From Undaria pinnatifida (taxonomy: Eukaryota > Sar > Phaeophyceae > Laminariales > Alariaceae): a stretch of DNA of 64,000 nucleotides. The position numbers and the translations under genes are program-made. The notes under the pieces are model-generated. The model was not told the origin of the DNA, searched no databases, and saw only the letters and a program-made list of their open reading frames with translations. Of this stretch, positions 54,510-64,000 are shown in pieces. How positions within the stretch are numbered: position 1 is the first letter of the stretch; each line of letters starts with the position of its first letter. The stretch covers positions 22,507,108 through 22,571,107 of the forward strand of contig JABAKD010000023.1 in assembly GCA_012845835.1 (NCBI GenBank), read 5' to 3'.

Positions 54510-57500
54510 AAGCACCGCTACAGTTAACGAGAAATCCGGTCGTGCAGAGTATAAACGAACAGATAACGGCGACACCGCCACTATTCGTCAGAAAGTTGAA
54601 GATGTTTGGAAAGATGTCACCATCGATAACCAATTGATTGTCCCATATAATCCTTATCTGCTTCTGAAGTTTGACTGCCATATATGTGTCGACGTTGTCA
54701 CCGCGGCTTCTTGTGTTAAGTGTCTTTTCAAGTATGTGACCAAGGGTGCTGATATGGCGAAAGCAAGAATATCTGGGATATCTAGTGAAGTCGAACAATA
54801 CCGTCAAAATCGATATATTTCTGCCGCCGAGGCAAACTGGAGACTTCTTGGTTTCGATCTGCTTAATCGTGCGCCTGCCGTTACTCTTCTCTTCGCCCAC
54901 CTTGAGGGCGAAAACCACGTCGTTTTCACACCAACTGATACGCATGAACAACGCCAACACATCGCTGAAGAAGCCGTTTCAGACCTTATGAGATATTTCA
55001 AGAGACCGATTCCTTCTATTTTTACCCCACTTTCTATGCTAGATTATTATGAATCTTACGTCGTTACCAAAAAGAAAAAAGACCACCCCATCCCATCTGC
55101 TCCCCCACCTGGCTCATGGTTGGACGGTTACGGCAACGTCGTCTCCGAAAGACAATCACCCCATGTGTGCCGCATTAAGTTTCAAACCCCCGCTGTTGGT
55201 GATCTCTTCTACCTCCGCCTCCTGCTTCATAAATGGTTTGGTAGATCCTTCCTCGAACTCCGTACCGTACGAAACCCGGAAGGACAACCCATCCAGCATC
55301 CGAATTTCCATGACGCCGCCAGAGCACGCGGTTCAATCTCCGGCGAAGAAGAGTACTTCATTTGCATGGAAGAAGCCATTTCCTTCCAAATGCCACATCA
55401 ATTGCGCGGTTTTTTTGTCACCCTGATTTTAGACGGCGGTCCTGCGCCGAAGTTATGGACTGATTACCAAGATGACCTCATCGAAGACCTGACTCGTCGC
55501 TTCGACAGGGAAGAAGCTTCACAGGAAGCCTTGCGATTGATAGACATTAAATTACAGCTACATGGCAAGACCAATGAACAGCTCGGTCTTCCGTCCGCCA
55601 CACATCGCCAAACCGAATACCAGCGAATGAAATCTTCTTTTGATGCTGACGAACAAACCTCTTACGCAGACGTCCACGAACCTCTACTCACCTCTGAACA
55701 GCTTCGCGTTTACACCGCTGTAATAGACGCCGTGAAGCAGCGCCACCCGAAAGCCTTCATGATAGATGCCCCAGCAGGCACGGGTAAAACGTTCACCGAA
55801 AAAGTAATTGCTTCCCGTTTAAGGGGTGAGGGGTACACTGTCATTGCTGTCGCGTCGACAGGAATTGCAGCCCTTCAGCTACCTGGTGGCTGGACGGCGC
55901 ACTCCATGTTCAAACTTCCCCTCAACGAGTACGTTGTCCCTGGAGCTATGTGCAACATCAACAGCGAAACGCAGAGAGCCGAGCTTATTAAGAAATGCGA
56001 TGTCATCATCTTTGATGAAACTCCCATGACCCATAAATACTGCATCGAAGCCCTCGACATTACATTACGTGACCTTATGCGCAACTCCTCCATCTTCGGA
56101 GGTAAGACTATCATCTTCTCTGGTGACTTCCGCCAAATAGGACCCATTGTCCAATTCGGATCGGCTGCCGATACGGTCGAGGCGTCCATTATCTCTAGCT
56201 ACTTATGGCGTGATATCACTCGCGTACGCCTCACTATCTCACAGCGTGACAGGGACGACGCTGCTTATGCTTCTTTTGTTCGCGCTGTCGGTGAAAACCG
56301 CCAACCAAGCGTGCGATTTCCGGACGGCGCGGACCTCATGCCCCTTTCAAACTCCCACGACGTCTCCTCTACCGACCACTTCACCCTTCAACACACCACT
56401 GACTTCGATACGTTAGCCAAATTTGTTTATCCTGATCCCGATGCTGATACCCGCTTACTTCACGATCGTGCCTTATTGGCCACAACCAACTCTTCTATCG
56501 ACGCATCAAATGATCACATCACCGACAAACGTCCCGGAAGCTCCGCTACCTTTTATAGTTCTGACACATTAGTAAAGGACGATTCTAACACCAACACCGC
56601 CTTCGCCTCGCCTGAACACCTTAACAGTCTCAACGTCCAAGGTGTTCCCCCTCATCAGCTTCATCTCAAATTTGACGCCCTTGCTATGATCACCAGAAAC
56701 CTCAATTTTTCCGAGGGCCTCGTCAATGGCCAAAAAGTCGTTCTCAGAGGCATTTCTCCTAACTCTCGCGTTATCCAGGTAGAACTACTCACTCCGAACA
56801 AACCAATCGTCCTCATTCCTCGCATTTTGATTCACGCGCAGGTCGGCAGAAACGGTGTAACTTTCCAACGCGTACAATTTCCTTTGCGAATTGCATACTC
56901 CCTCACTATCAATAAATCTCAAGGTCAAACACTTACCCGTATAGGTCTAGACCTTCGAAGTGATGTTTTCGCCCATGGGCAACTCTATGTTGCCCTCAGC
57001 CGTGCTCAAAATAGGCATTCTGTCATGTGCCTCATTTCCCCATCTCATGTTCTCAACGGCATTCTTCATGGTGCGAACGTTGTCTATGACCCTTTTGTAG
57101 AAGCTGCTACTGGAATTGTTCGCCAATTTCCACCCTTACCCCCCTTTTTACCCCCTTCGTCTTTTCATCCACCATCATTACCGCCTACGCCTTCATGGTC
57201 TATTTGCCACGAAATTGGGGACGGATCTTGCGGATTTCGTGCTCTCGCACGTGCTCTTCTTGGTGACGCTAACCTTCACTCCCAGATTCGACAAGAAATT
57301 GTTCAGTACCTCGATGCTAACCGTCACATTCATACATTTCAAGCAGCAATATTTACATCTGGCATTGGCATTGAAAACTTGCCCATTCTCGGTGAGCCCC
57401 CATGTCTTTACCAATCGTACGACCACTACCTTGAGCTCATGTCCAATCCTGCAACCTACATGGGACACCCTGAGATAATCGCTGCTCAGCTAAAGTACGG

Positions 57501-57669
57501 CAGGACAGTGCACGTTTCTTTCGCTGGATCGCCCCTGCCCATCGTGCCAATTGCCTACACCGACACCATCCACCTACTCTTCAACCCAATATCCAAACAT
57601 TACGACTCGCTAACTATTACCTTCCCACCATCCGTTGCACTCGCCAATCCTCTTCCAACAGGTGCCTAA
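54484..57669 (+). CDS. Helitron RepHel, end of Rep, PIF1-type helicase and OTU domain (unit B)
   Basis: Open from the frame change near 54484 (first ATG 54634) to 57669. The Rep segment has VPYNPYLLLKFDCHICVDVV and VKCLFKYVTKGADM, where the first of the two usual catalytic tyrosines (YxxxY) is Cys (codon 54721-54723). The second is Tyr (54733-54735). The SF1 helicase follows: DAPAGTGKTF (Walker A), VIIFDETPM, FSGDFRQIGPIV, LTINKSQGQTLTRIG, YVALSRAQNRH. The C-terminus is an OTU peptidase, GDGSCGFRALARAL with Asp and Cys and a candidate His in KHYDSLT. The helicase and OTU are intact as read. Confidence 0.93.
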   Translation, partial: TKYYPQPFRSTATVNEKSGRAEYKRTDNGDTATIRQKVEDVWKDVTIDNQLIVPYNPYLLLKFDCHICVDVVTAASCVKCLFKYVTKGADMAKARISGISSEVEQYRQNRYISAAEANWRLLGFDLLNRAPAVTLLFAHLEGENHVVFTPTDTHEQRQHIAEEAVSDLMRYFKRPIPSIFTPLSMLDYYESYVVTKKKKDHPIPSAPPPGSWLDGYGNVVSERQSPHVCRIKFQTPAVGDLFYLRLLLHKWFGRSFLELRTVRNPEGQPIQHPNFHDAARARGSISGEEEYFICMEEAISFQMPHQLRGFFVTLILDGGPAPKLWTDYQDDLIEDLTRRFDREEASQEALRLIDIKLQLHGKTNEQLGLPSATHRQTEYQRMKSSFDADEQTSYADVHEPLLTSEQLRVYTAVIDAVKQRHPKAFMIDAPAGTGKTFTEKVIASRLRGEGYTVIAVASTGIAALQLPGGWTAHSMFKLPLNEYVVPGAMCNINSETQRAELIKKCDVIIFDETPMTHKYCIEALDITLRDLMRNSSIFGGKTIIFSGDFRQIGPIVQFGSAADTVEASIISSYLWRDITRVRLTISQRDRDDAAYASFVRAVGENRQPSVRFPDGADLMPLSNSHDVSSTDHFTLQHTTDFDTLAKFVYPDPDADTRLLHDRALLATTNSSIDASNDHITDKRPGSSATFYSSDTLVKDDSNTNTAFASPEHLNSLNVQGVPPHQLHLKFDALAMITRNLNFSEGLVNGQKVVLRGISPNSRVIQVELLTPNKPIVLIPRILIHAQVGRNGVTFQRVQFPLRIAYSLTINKSQGQTLTRIGLDLRSDVFAHGQLYVALSRAQNRHSVMCLISPSHVLNGILHGANVVYDPFVEAATGIVRQFPPLPPFLPPSSFHPPSLPPTPSWSICHEIGDGSCGFRALARALLGDANLHSQIRQEIVQYLDANRHIHTFQAAIFTSGIGIENLPILGEPPCLYQSYDHYLELMSNPATYMGHPEIIAAQLKYGRTVHVSFAGSPLPIVPIAYTDTIHLLFNPISKHYDSLTITFPPSVALANPLPTGA

Positions 57670-59450
57670 GTGCTCCCTACATCGGTGTCCTCCCAACATG
57701 TGCTCGCTACTTCGGTGTGCTACCGACATGACTTCTCTCTCTACCCTTCGCCTTCCACACTCGGCCCTGTAGCTGGCGATTACTTTTGTAATCCAGTCTT
57801 CATTTACATGGGCGTGCTTCCTACACGACACCCCGCCCTTTCCTTCGCCCTCCGCGCTCGGGCGTATCGACCTTGAGGATTGCCTTCAGCATCCTTATAT
57901 ATGTACATCGTTATTAGTGGTAGGCGGTGTCAGTGTTCCACTTCGTGTGTTTACACCGTCGTCTTTGTTGCGTAGAGTTTGACTCCTTCCTCCTCGACAT
58001 TTTAGGTTTATTGTCTTCACTTCCTTTGTGTTCAGTACTCATGTTTCCGTAAGTAGCCCTTTCATTTTTTTGTGGTGCAGTCCGGTTTGACCTGTTTTTG
58101 CCCGCTGCCGCTTCCCTTAGTTCTGTTGTGTTACGCGGTTGGAAATAGTGTTTCATTCATGCCGTCGTGCACATTGTGTTATTTATCGGATGTACAGCTG
58201 TTCTTGCTGTCGTGCTAGTTGTGCGTTTTTCTCTGGAACCCTTCCCATCCAGTTGTTCTTTGCTCCGTTGCTCGTCGCATCCTTCGTCATCGGTTGCCGC
58301 CTTGACACATTTGCTTCCTTCCCTCCGTTATACTCCAAGCGTAGCCAGTTGTCATTAGTGTGGGCTGGATGATATGCTTTTCGTCCATCCAATACAGCTT
58401 TTCTTGCTGTCTTCCTCGTTGTACCTTTTTCAGTACAACCCTTTACGTGCAGTTTTACGTTGCTCCGTACCTTTTCACACCCATCAAACTCGGTTGCGGC
58501 CCTGTCGTCTTCCCCCCCTTCCGTGGATTTTAGTCCGAGTCCGACCGGTTCGTTTGATGGTGTTGTGTCTAGTGGTTCTTACAATCAGCTTTTCATGCTT
58601 TCGTCCTAGTTGTGCGTTTTCTGCCTCCCTAGGTTCTAGTCTAGCAAGTTGTCATTAGTCTAGCAAGTTCTCATTAGGATCGTTGAACATTTTAGTCTAA
58701 GTCTAGCCAGTTGTCTTTAGTGTCGCTTCAACGTTCTTGCCTCGGGTGCTTGCGTTGCTCCGAAGCTCTGGACGTTCATCTAAGTTTTGCCAGTTGTCAT
58801 TAGTGTGGCTTGAAGATTTTAGTTTCTAGACAGTTGTCATTAGTGTGGGTTGAACGTTGTTGTCTCAGGTGTTTCAAAACACACAGCTTTTCTTCATGCT
58901 GTCGCGCAAGCTTTGCGTTCCCGGTAATGCTTTCCATTCCGTTGTTCAGTGTTGCCAGCTTGCCGTGATTTCAGTTTCATCCTTCAAGTTGTGCCCCCCC
59001 CTTGCATGATTTTTTTTTGCTGGAGCATTCTGCTTGCGTCATTCCTTCTTAGCGATGCCTTCCGCATTTCTCTCTTCGTGCGGTTTCAAGGGGGCTCTCC
59101 TTCACGTTAATGCAATAAATATTTATTCCCATATTCTTCTCCCTTCACTGGGTTCCATTATTTGCCAATCGCTTCCTTCTCGGTGATGCCTTTCCTCAAA
59201 CGCTCATCACCTCATTGTCATGCGTGCCTTAGATTTTCAGTTCCGTACATTTGACGACCGGCGCCGGGCGGGCATTTTGTCGGCGCCGACCGCTGTCGTC
59301 ATTGCGGGGGCACGCCTCAGCTATTTATTGCTTTGTTTATGATACGCACCATACGTAGTATATGAATTAACAAACTTCGTCTAACTCTTGGCATTACTTC
59401 TTACCCTCTCAATATTTACTATCCTGCGCTGCGACCGGCGGCCGTCCAGG
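57670..59450 (+). repeat. Long 3' non-coding region of unit B
   Basis: Nearly identical to 46449-48240, including the CAGTTGTCATTAGTGTGG repeats (about 58345-58370 and 58640-58860). No gene is seen. Confidence 0.7.
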
Positions 59451-59470
59451 CCGCCGGCGTAGCCCCTTGT

Positions 59471-60596
59471 ATATATATATATTAGTGCGCTTATCACATA
59501 TGCACATCCTTACGTCTGCGGATATCTCCCGCCTCTGACCGCCTTTCCGCGCGGTTTCTTCGCTGAGGCGTGCCCCCGCCTCGCCTGCAACCACCGGCTC
59601 AGCTGATCCGCCCGCTTGGCGCCGTAGCGCGCGCGCGAGGCCTCGACGTCGAGATCTACGACGAGATCTCCGAAAAATCGTGCCCTGTGAGACGTTTGGT
59701 GCGTATTCTGCACACAGGGATAATGTCTTCGCGTTATTTCTTCGGTACGTGTTCTCTGACCTCCGACACACGGGGGGGGGTCGATTACCTGGCCGGCGTC
59801 GCCATTGTAAAGGCCACTAAGCGAGGTTTGTGCTAGGATCTGGGGAAGAAAAGTTCGTAATCCCCGAGAACATATGCCACCCAGGCGTAGTGGAGAACTG
59901 CGAACTCTCAATATTTTTGAACCTCCGGTAGTCTACAGCAGCACGCATACATATACATGATATACAGCAGTAGCTGAAGCTATGATGAGCCTGCAGCATC
60001 ACGAAGCTACAAATGGTATATGCACAGCAGCATCACGAAGCTACAAATGGTACATGCACAGCAGAATCACGAAGCTACAAATGGTATATGCACAGCAGCA
60101 GCTAGGCGTCGTGGAGAACTGCGAACTCTCAATATTTTTGAACCCCCGGTAGTCTATACGGCAGCACGTACATGTACATGATGTACAGCAGTAGTAGCTG
60201 AAGCTATGATGAGCCTGCAGTATGACGAAGCTACAAATGGTATATGCACAGCAGCATCACGAAGCTACAAATGGTATATGCACAGCAGCATGACGAAGCT
60301 ACAAATGGTATATGCACAGCAGCAGCTGTGGCCGCGCCTTCCTGCGTAGCAACGCAGAGCGTCACCCAGCTGGGGTGAACCGCCATGCTCTCCCATAATT
60401 TCCAGTTTGCCTTCTCGCATTGTTCCGCCGCACACGGGAAATCGGGAAAAATTTGTCGGCATTTTCCCTTTCCAGTATCTCCCATATATGAATTAACAAA
60501 CTTCGTTTAACTCTTGGCATTACTTCTTACCCTCTTAATATTTACTATCCTGCGCTGCGACCGGCGGGCGTCCAGGCCGCCGGCGTAGCCCCTTGT
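59471..60596 (+). mobile_element. Short non-autonomous Helitron-like unit C
   Basis: Begins with an (AT)n tract directly after unit B's CCCCTTGT and ends with the hairpin and CCCCTTGT at 60596. It is the same type as 5369-6493: duplicated block of about 220 bp, 34-bp repeats, then divergence from the long units just after the CTGCGTAGCAACGC point, and the shared 115-bp 3' end. It closes a three-unit head-to-tail array. Confidence 0.82.
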
Positions 60597-60994
60597 ATAT
60601 ACTCATCTAGTCGTACTTGTACTGCCTTTCAAACAAGCACCTCAAACGCCGGGTTTGTGACGGCTGTGACAGGCATGATCACACGACATGGTATGTATGT
60701 GTCCATGTGCCATCTCGACATAGAAATGGTGGGCCAGAAATGGCAGGTGGGACAACAGAAAATGTACGAACGACAATAATAGTGCCGGTACCTTAAAACT
60801 AGCACCAAACTACCGTTTAGTTTATATCATATGCTTGCTCATCTAAAGTTTCCAGATCTCACGGTTGATTGACAGCCAGCCGTGGTTCCCTCAATGACGG
60901 AAGTTGTGGGCTGAAGTTGTACTGTAAATGGGTGCCGAAAGCTAGCTGTAAGGCAGCTATTTGGCACGTGTTCCTCTTTTCCCCCACACGTCCA

Positions 60995-61045
60995 AGATGA
61001 GTTCGACAAAATATTCGATCTCACAGCTGGAGTCAATTTAAATTT
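60995..61045 (-). mobile_element. Partial copy of the CAGCTGTGAGAT MITE
   Basis: GAGTTCGACAAAATATTCGATCTCACAGCTGGAGT, split here as GAGTTCGAC...GATCTCACAGCTGGAGT, matches one end of the MITE at 50950-51170 and its A/T flank. The rest of the element is not recognisable. Confidence 0.5.
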
Positions 61046-61204
61046 TTATAATAAAATTAGTCTAGAATGTGACTGCAGTGCACTGCCTTGTGTTTAACTA
61101 TTTTTATAGATGCTGGCTTGATGCAGACACAGCAGCATCGACTCTACCGTGTTTATCCCTAGATGCACGCAGAGGCACAATAATAGCATTTTGAGCTTGG
61201 CAAC

Positions 61205-61600
61205 GGTGACTAGTAGTGGGCAAAAAATGTTCGGTCGGGAACCCTCGGTCGAAAATGTTTTGGACGATTTCTCGACGAAAAAAAAAAAAATCCCATCCTA
61301 AAGAAAAAATCCATCCTAAAGTGGAAGATTGGGTCGCAGACGCAATCTGGATTTTGTTGGAAAGTGAGAATTGAGATGTTCTTCCATGATTGGTTATCGT
61401 GACGTATTGCACCGAGGACACAGTCAACCTTTGAGCAGTCTCCTCCTTGCTGCTGTTGTGGGAGTATACAATACGTACAGCAGAAAACAGGGTAAAATAA
61501 AAGTTTAGGATGGATTTTTTCTTTAGGATGGGATTTTTTTTTTTTCGTCGAGAAATCGTCAAAAACATTTCCGACCGAACATTTTTTCGCCCACTTCTTA
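61205..61600. mobile_element. Foldback/MITE-like element with arms of about 95 bp
   Basis: Left arm (about 61215-61320) and right arm (about 61503-61598) are reverse complements with a few mismatches. Tips read AGTGGGC(G)AAAAAATGTTCGG, and the inner ends are AAATCCATCCTAAA. The middle of about 180 bases has no coding feature. No clear target duplication was found. Minus-strand open frames across it are artefacts. Confidence 0.7.
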
Positions 61601-62364
61601 GTCGTCATTGGGTAAAGGATTAGAGGCGCGCCGAACGTGAAAAGCTCATGTGGCTCTGCGTACATCTGAGGATATGCCGGCGTTGTGGTTTCGTGGGCTT
61701 TTTTTTGTGGTCATTTTTACGAAAAGAAATGAAATGAAAAAGGTAACAACAACAGTAGTAAAAAATGTATGTATTGTGTCACGTCAGATAAGAAGTTATA
61801 TCAAAATAATGTATGTATTGTTTCCCGTCAGAAAAGAAGATTTAATTATATCGACAGCAGCAGTGATCATAAGCCCCCCTCCTCTCGCCCCCAAGACGAA
61901 CAACAACAACCACAACCACCACGATCACGTGGGTCACAGGTATACCATGACCTGTGATGCTGAATGATGCTTTTCTATAACACTTAATTGCACTGGTAGC
62001 TCATTCCCCTGATCACCAAAAACTAGTATTAATATTAATACTATACATATAGTAGTATGATATGTGTATGTTAACCCGTTGGCTTACTCTTTCGCGCCGC
62101 TCTTTTCATATCATATGGAGATGGCAGCAACCAAAAAAAACAAAACAACGACTGGCATTCCTGTTATATTCAGGTATGTTCACCAAAACAACAACAAACA
62201 GCTGCTGTGGTTCCTGGGTATGGAGCACACTCACCCGTGACAGTCTCTAAGCAGGGGGCTCGTCCCCCCTCCCTGGCTCCTATGGTGGTATATACAAGGT
62301 AACCACTACTTATCTTTACGTTCCATAATAATATGGTCGATCCTTGTAATAGCATCCACATATT

Positions 62365-62672
62365 ACGCCGGTCGCCTCGGTGGCGTGTCAGGTTATCCTC
62401 GAGCCTGGTATAGGTCAGTTTCGTGAGTTCAAATCCCCCCTAGTGCACACGTACTCACTTGAATAAATTCGTGGGGACTCTTCTTGAGCACAAAATGACT
62501 TGCAGAGAGCGCAAGAGCGTGAGTTAGCTAACACTCGATGGAAAATCGACGAGCAGTGGGATTGCTGAACCCTCTGCGCGATAAAATTCAAGGGAAGAAC
62601 TTGGGGGGAGAAGGGACGACACCTGTGACCACGGGTTGTCCAGAAGCTGGAAGGCAGATGTGAAAAAAAAAA
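62365..62672 (+). mobile_element. Possible tRNA-derived SINE
   Basis: The head (about 62370-62445) has TGGCGTGTCAGG and GAGTTCAAATCCC, similar to Pol III boxes A and B. The segment ends in an A-run at 62660-62672 preceded by CACCTGTGACC...TTGTCCAGAAGCTGG. That 3' piece recurs at about 63680-63745, also before A-rich sequence. The T arm does not pair properly, so it is not a tRNA gene. No target duplication was found. Confidence 0.4.
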
Positions 62673-63649
62673 ATACTTCGTTGACCGCCAGGCAATCCGT
62701 TCCCCTTCAACGTGGAACATACCATGACCTCCACCACCCTCACCGACAACTACCAGTGATACGTACGAGGTATACATACATAATAACCATATACTCAAAG
62801 TATATACACAGCCACGTAATGCGACAGTAAAACAATAAAATAAATGTTAGAGCTTAGACTATATCCACAGTATTATTCCTGTCCGACCCCATATACAAAA
62901 ACAAACAGAAAGAGACTCCCGCCCGCGCTTCACCGCCGCCCGCGCTTCACCGCCCCCCGCTCGTCCTTTGCGCCGGGCGCGCTTGTTGGTGCTGTAGTAT
63001 CACTACACACCACCAGTACACACCAGAACATAAATCGGACGAGAGGTTTGAACGATTCGCCCATTCTCTACTCCTCACATATTTTCTAGAACGTTTGTAT
63101 CGTAGACAAAGTTTATCTACGCTCGTACCAAGCACATCGCAACCACCATTTATACTGCATATATATTCGTTACATATGTACAGTATATATGGCACAATGT
63201 GCCCTCTTTATCACGCTATTTCCTGATACCCCCCAGCGGTCTTTCCTGCCCTTTTCCGGATAAATTTGATTTCCATATTATTATAGTCCAAAACTTGTCG
63301 ACATTTACTTGGCAATGCGCTATTGCCCGTTCCAAATTGGTTAAGGAAGGGCGCCACACTCTCGAACCCTGCTTCCCAGCTCTTTCCCTGCATCAGTCGC
63401 CGATAGCCCCCATACATGAGAAAAATGGCATGGTATCAAAAATACTGCAAAATTCAAAATTCGCAATTGCCCCAACTCTTCAGCTCCACGGTGGGATGGT
63501 CGCCAAACTTGATCGTAGTACAACTACGATTCTCCCGAAAGAGTACGAAGCCCCCCTGAGTCCTCTCCAGATCCCCGCTGTAGACCCCACGAGCACTTAA
63601 TATCTTGCAGGAAACCCTCTGCGGCGATAATAAATGAGGGCACGTACCG

Positions 63650-63745
63650 GGAGGGGGGGCGGGGGGGGGGGGGGGGCGTCACCTGTGACCGTTGCTTGTC
63701 CAGAAGCTGGGAAGTAAAAGGATGAGATTTAAAAACAAAACAAAA
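63650..63745. repeat. G-run and second copy of the CACCTGTGACC...CCAGAAGCTGG segment
   Basis: G-rich stretch 63650-63677 (two long G runs) followed by the segment shared with 62609-62650 and an A-rich tail. It is probably another fragment of the family at 62365-62672. 62680-63640 otherwise holds no supported gene. Confidence 0.5.
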
Positions 63746-64000
63746 ACTCTTACAGCGTACATCTTAAAGTATGATATATAGGGGTGGCAGGCGAAGAAGA
63801 GGAGAGCTGTCCAAGTATAAACGATACAACAAATACACGAGCAATGTGCTGTATGTAGTACTCATACCGGTGTTTTTAGTGCTCGCTGTGCCCAGTATAT
63901 ACTAGACCAGTTTAAAAAGTAGCCGGCAAGTATTATCTATATTGTTGTGGTGTTCCAATTGGCCTTCTTGTCTTGTGCATACTAAACCATTTGGTAGAAG

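Larger units (their letters stand above)
48253..59470 (+). mobile_element. Helitron-like unit B, full length but mutated (about 11.2 kb)
   Basis: Directly abuts unit A. It starts with an AAATATAATATATA tract and AGTTCGCTTATCACATATGC (48273), and ends at the hairpin and CCCCTTGT (59470), where unit C starts. It contains the accessory gene, a complete RepHel coding region with OTU domain, and the 3' non-coding region. Compared with unit A it has about 1 kb extra in the third accessory intron (about 50215-51245: poly-C tracts and an inverted MITE pair) and keeps the 3.7 kb deleted from A. Confidence 0.85.

Noticed and set aside
61104..61665. Minus-strand frames of about 150 codons
   Set aside because: They cross both arms of the foldback element and its A/T runs; no domain or splice signals.
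62370..62450. Possible tRNA gene
   Set aside because: Box A and B matches exist, but acceptor and T stems do not pair; better read as a tRNA-derived repeat.

Overview
This is a eukaryotic nuclear window, very rich in transposons. Genes are split by introns with GTRAGT-type donors and pyrimidine-AG acceptors, microsatellites are abundant, and almost every recognisable protein belongs to a mobile element. The mix is Ty3/gypsy, DIRS-like, Helitron with OTU domain, MULE, hAT, TRIM, SINE and an IS607 element with a TnpB/Fanzor-like nuclease. Together with one exon for a secreted LamG/cadherin-like protein, it fits a brown alga or another stramenopile. That assignment is inference; no rRNA, organellar or diagnostic host gene is present.

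Layout. 1-4022: a decayed Ty3/gypsy element on the minus strand (RNase H and RT, protease, gag, then a 205-bp LTR), cut by the left edge. 4150-13930: about 10 kb of degenerate AGT/ACT triplet array made of alternating AGT-phase and ACT-phase blocks with palindromes at the switch points. It is interrupted by a short Helitron-like element, two SINE copies and one unexplained GC-rich insert. 13990-20620: a minisatellite, then a decayed DIRS-like element whose tyrosine recombinase is split by a 2.2-kb hAT insertion. 20620-22180: a satellite-like TATCGAT/CCTATT repeat region. 22486-23925: a LamG/cadherin-like exon (minus). 26943-28797: an IS607 element with intact tnpA and tnpB. 29094-37118: a multi-exon plus-strand gene joining an OTU peptidase domain to a MULE transposase; 16 successive splice junctions keep frame.

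37100-41770: microsatellites, a divergent Helitron-like 3' terminus, a structurally complete 375-bp TRIM, two candidate minus-strand exons, and a gypsy RT fragment flanked by a perfect 49-bp inverted repeat. 41771-60596: three Helitron-like units abutting head to tail. The first is internally deleted, the second is full length but mutated (RepHel plus OTU), the third is a short non-autonomous unit. The two long units carry a separate spliced accessory gene upstream of RepHel. 60597-64000: MITE or foldback remnants and simple repeats.

The elements form a nested record: SINEs and a Helitron inside the triplet array, hAT inside DIRS, MITEs inside Helitron introns. The best candidates for active or selected function are the IS607 pair, whose reading frames are open, and the OTU-MULE gene. 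Most other coding regions carry stops or frameshifts.
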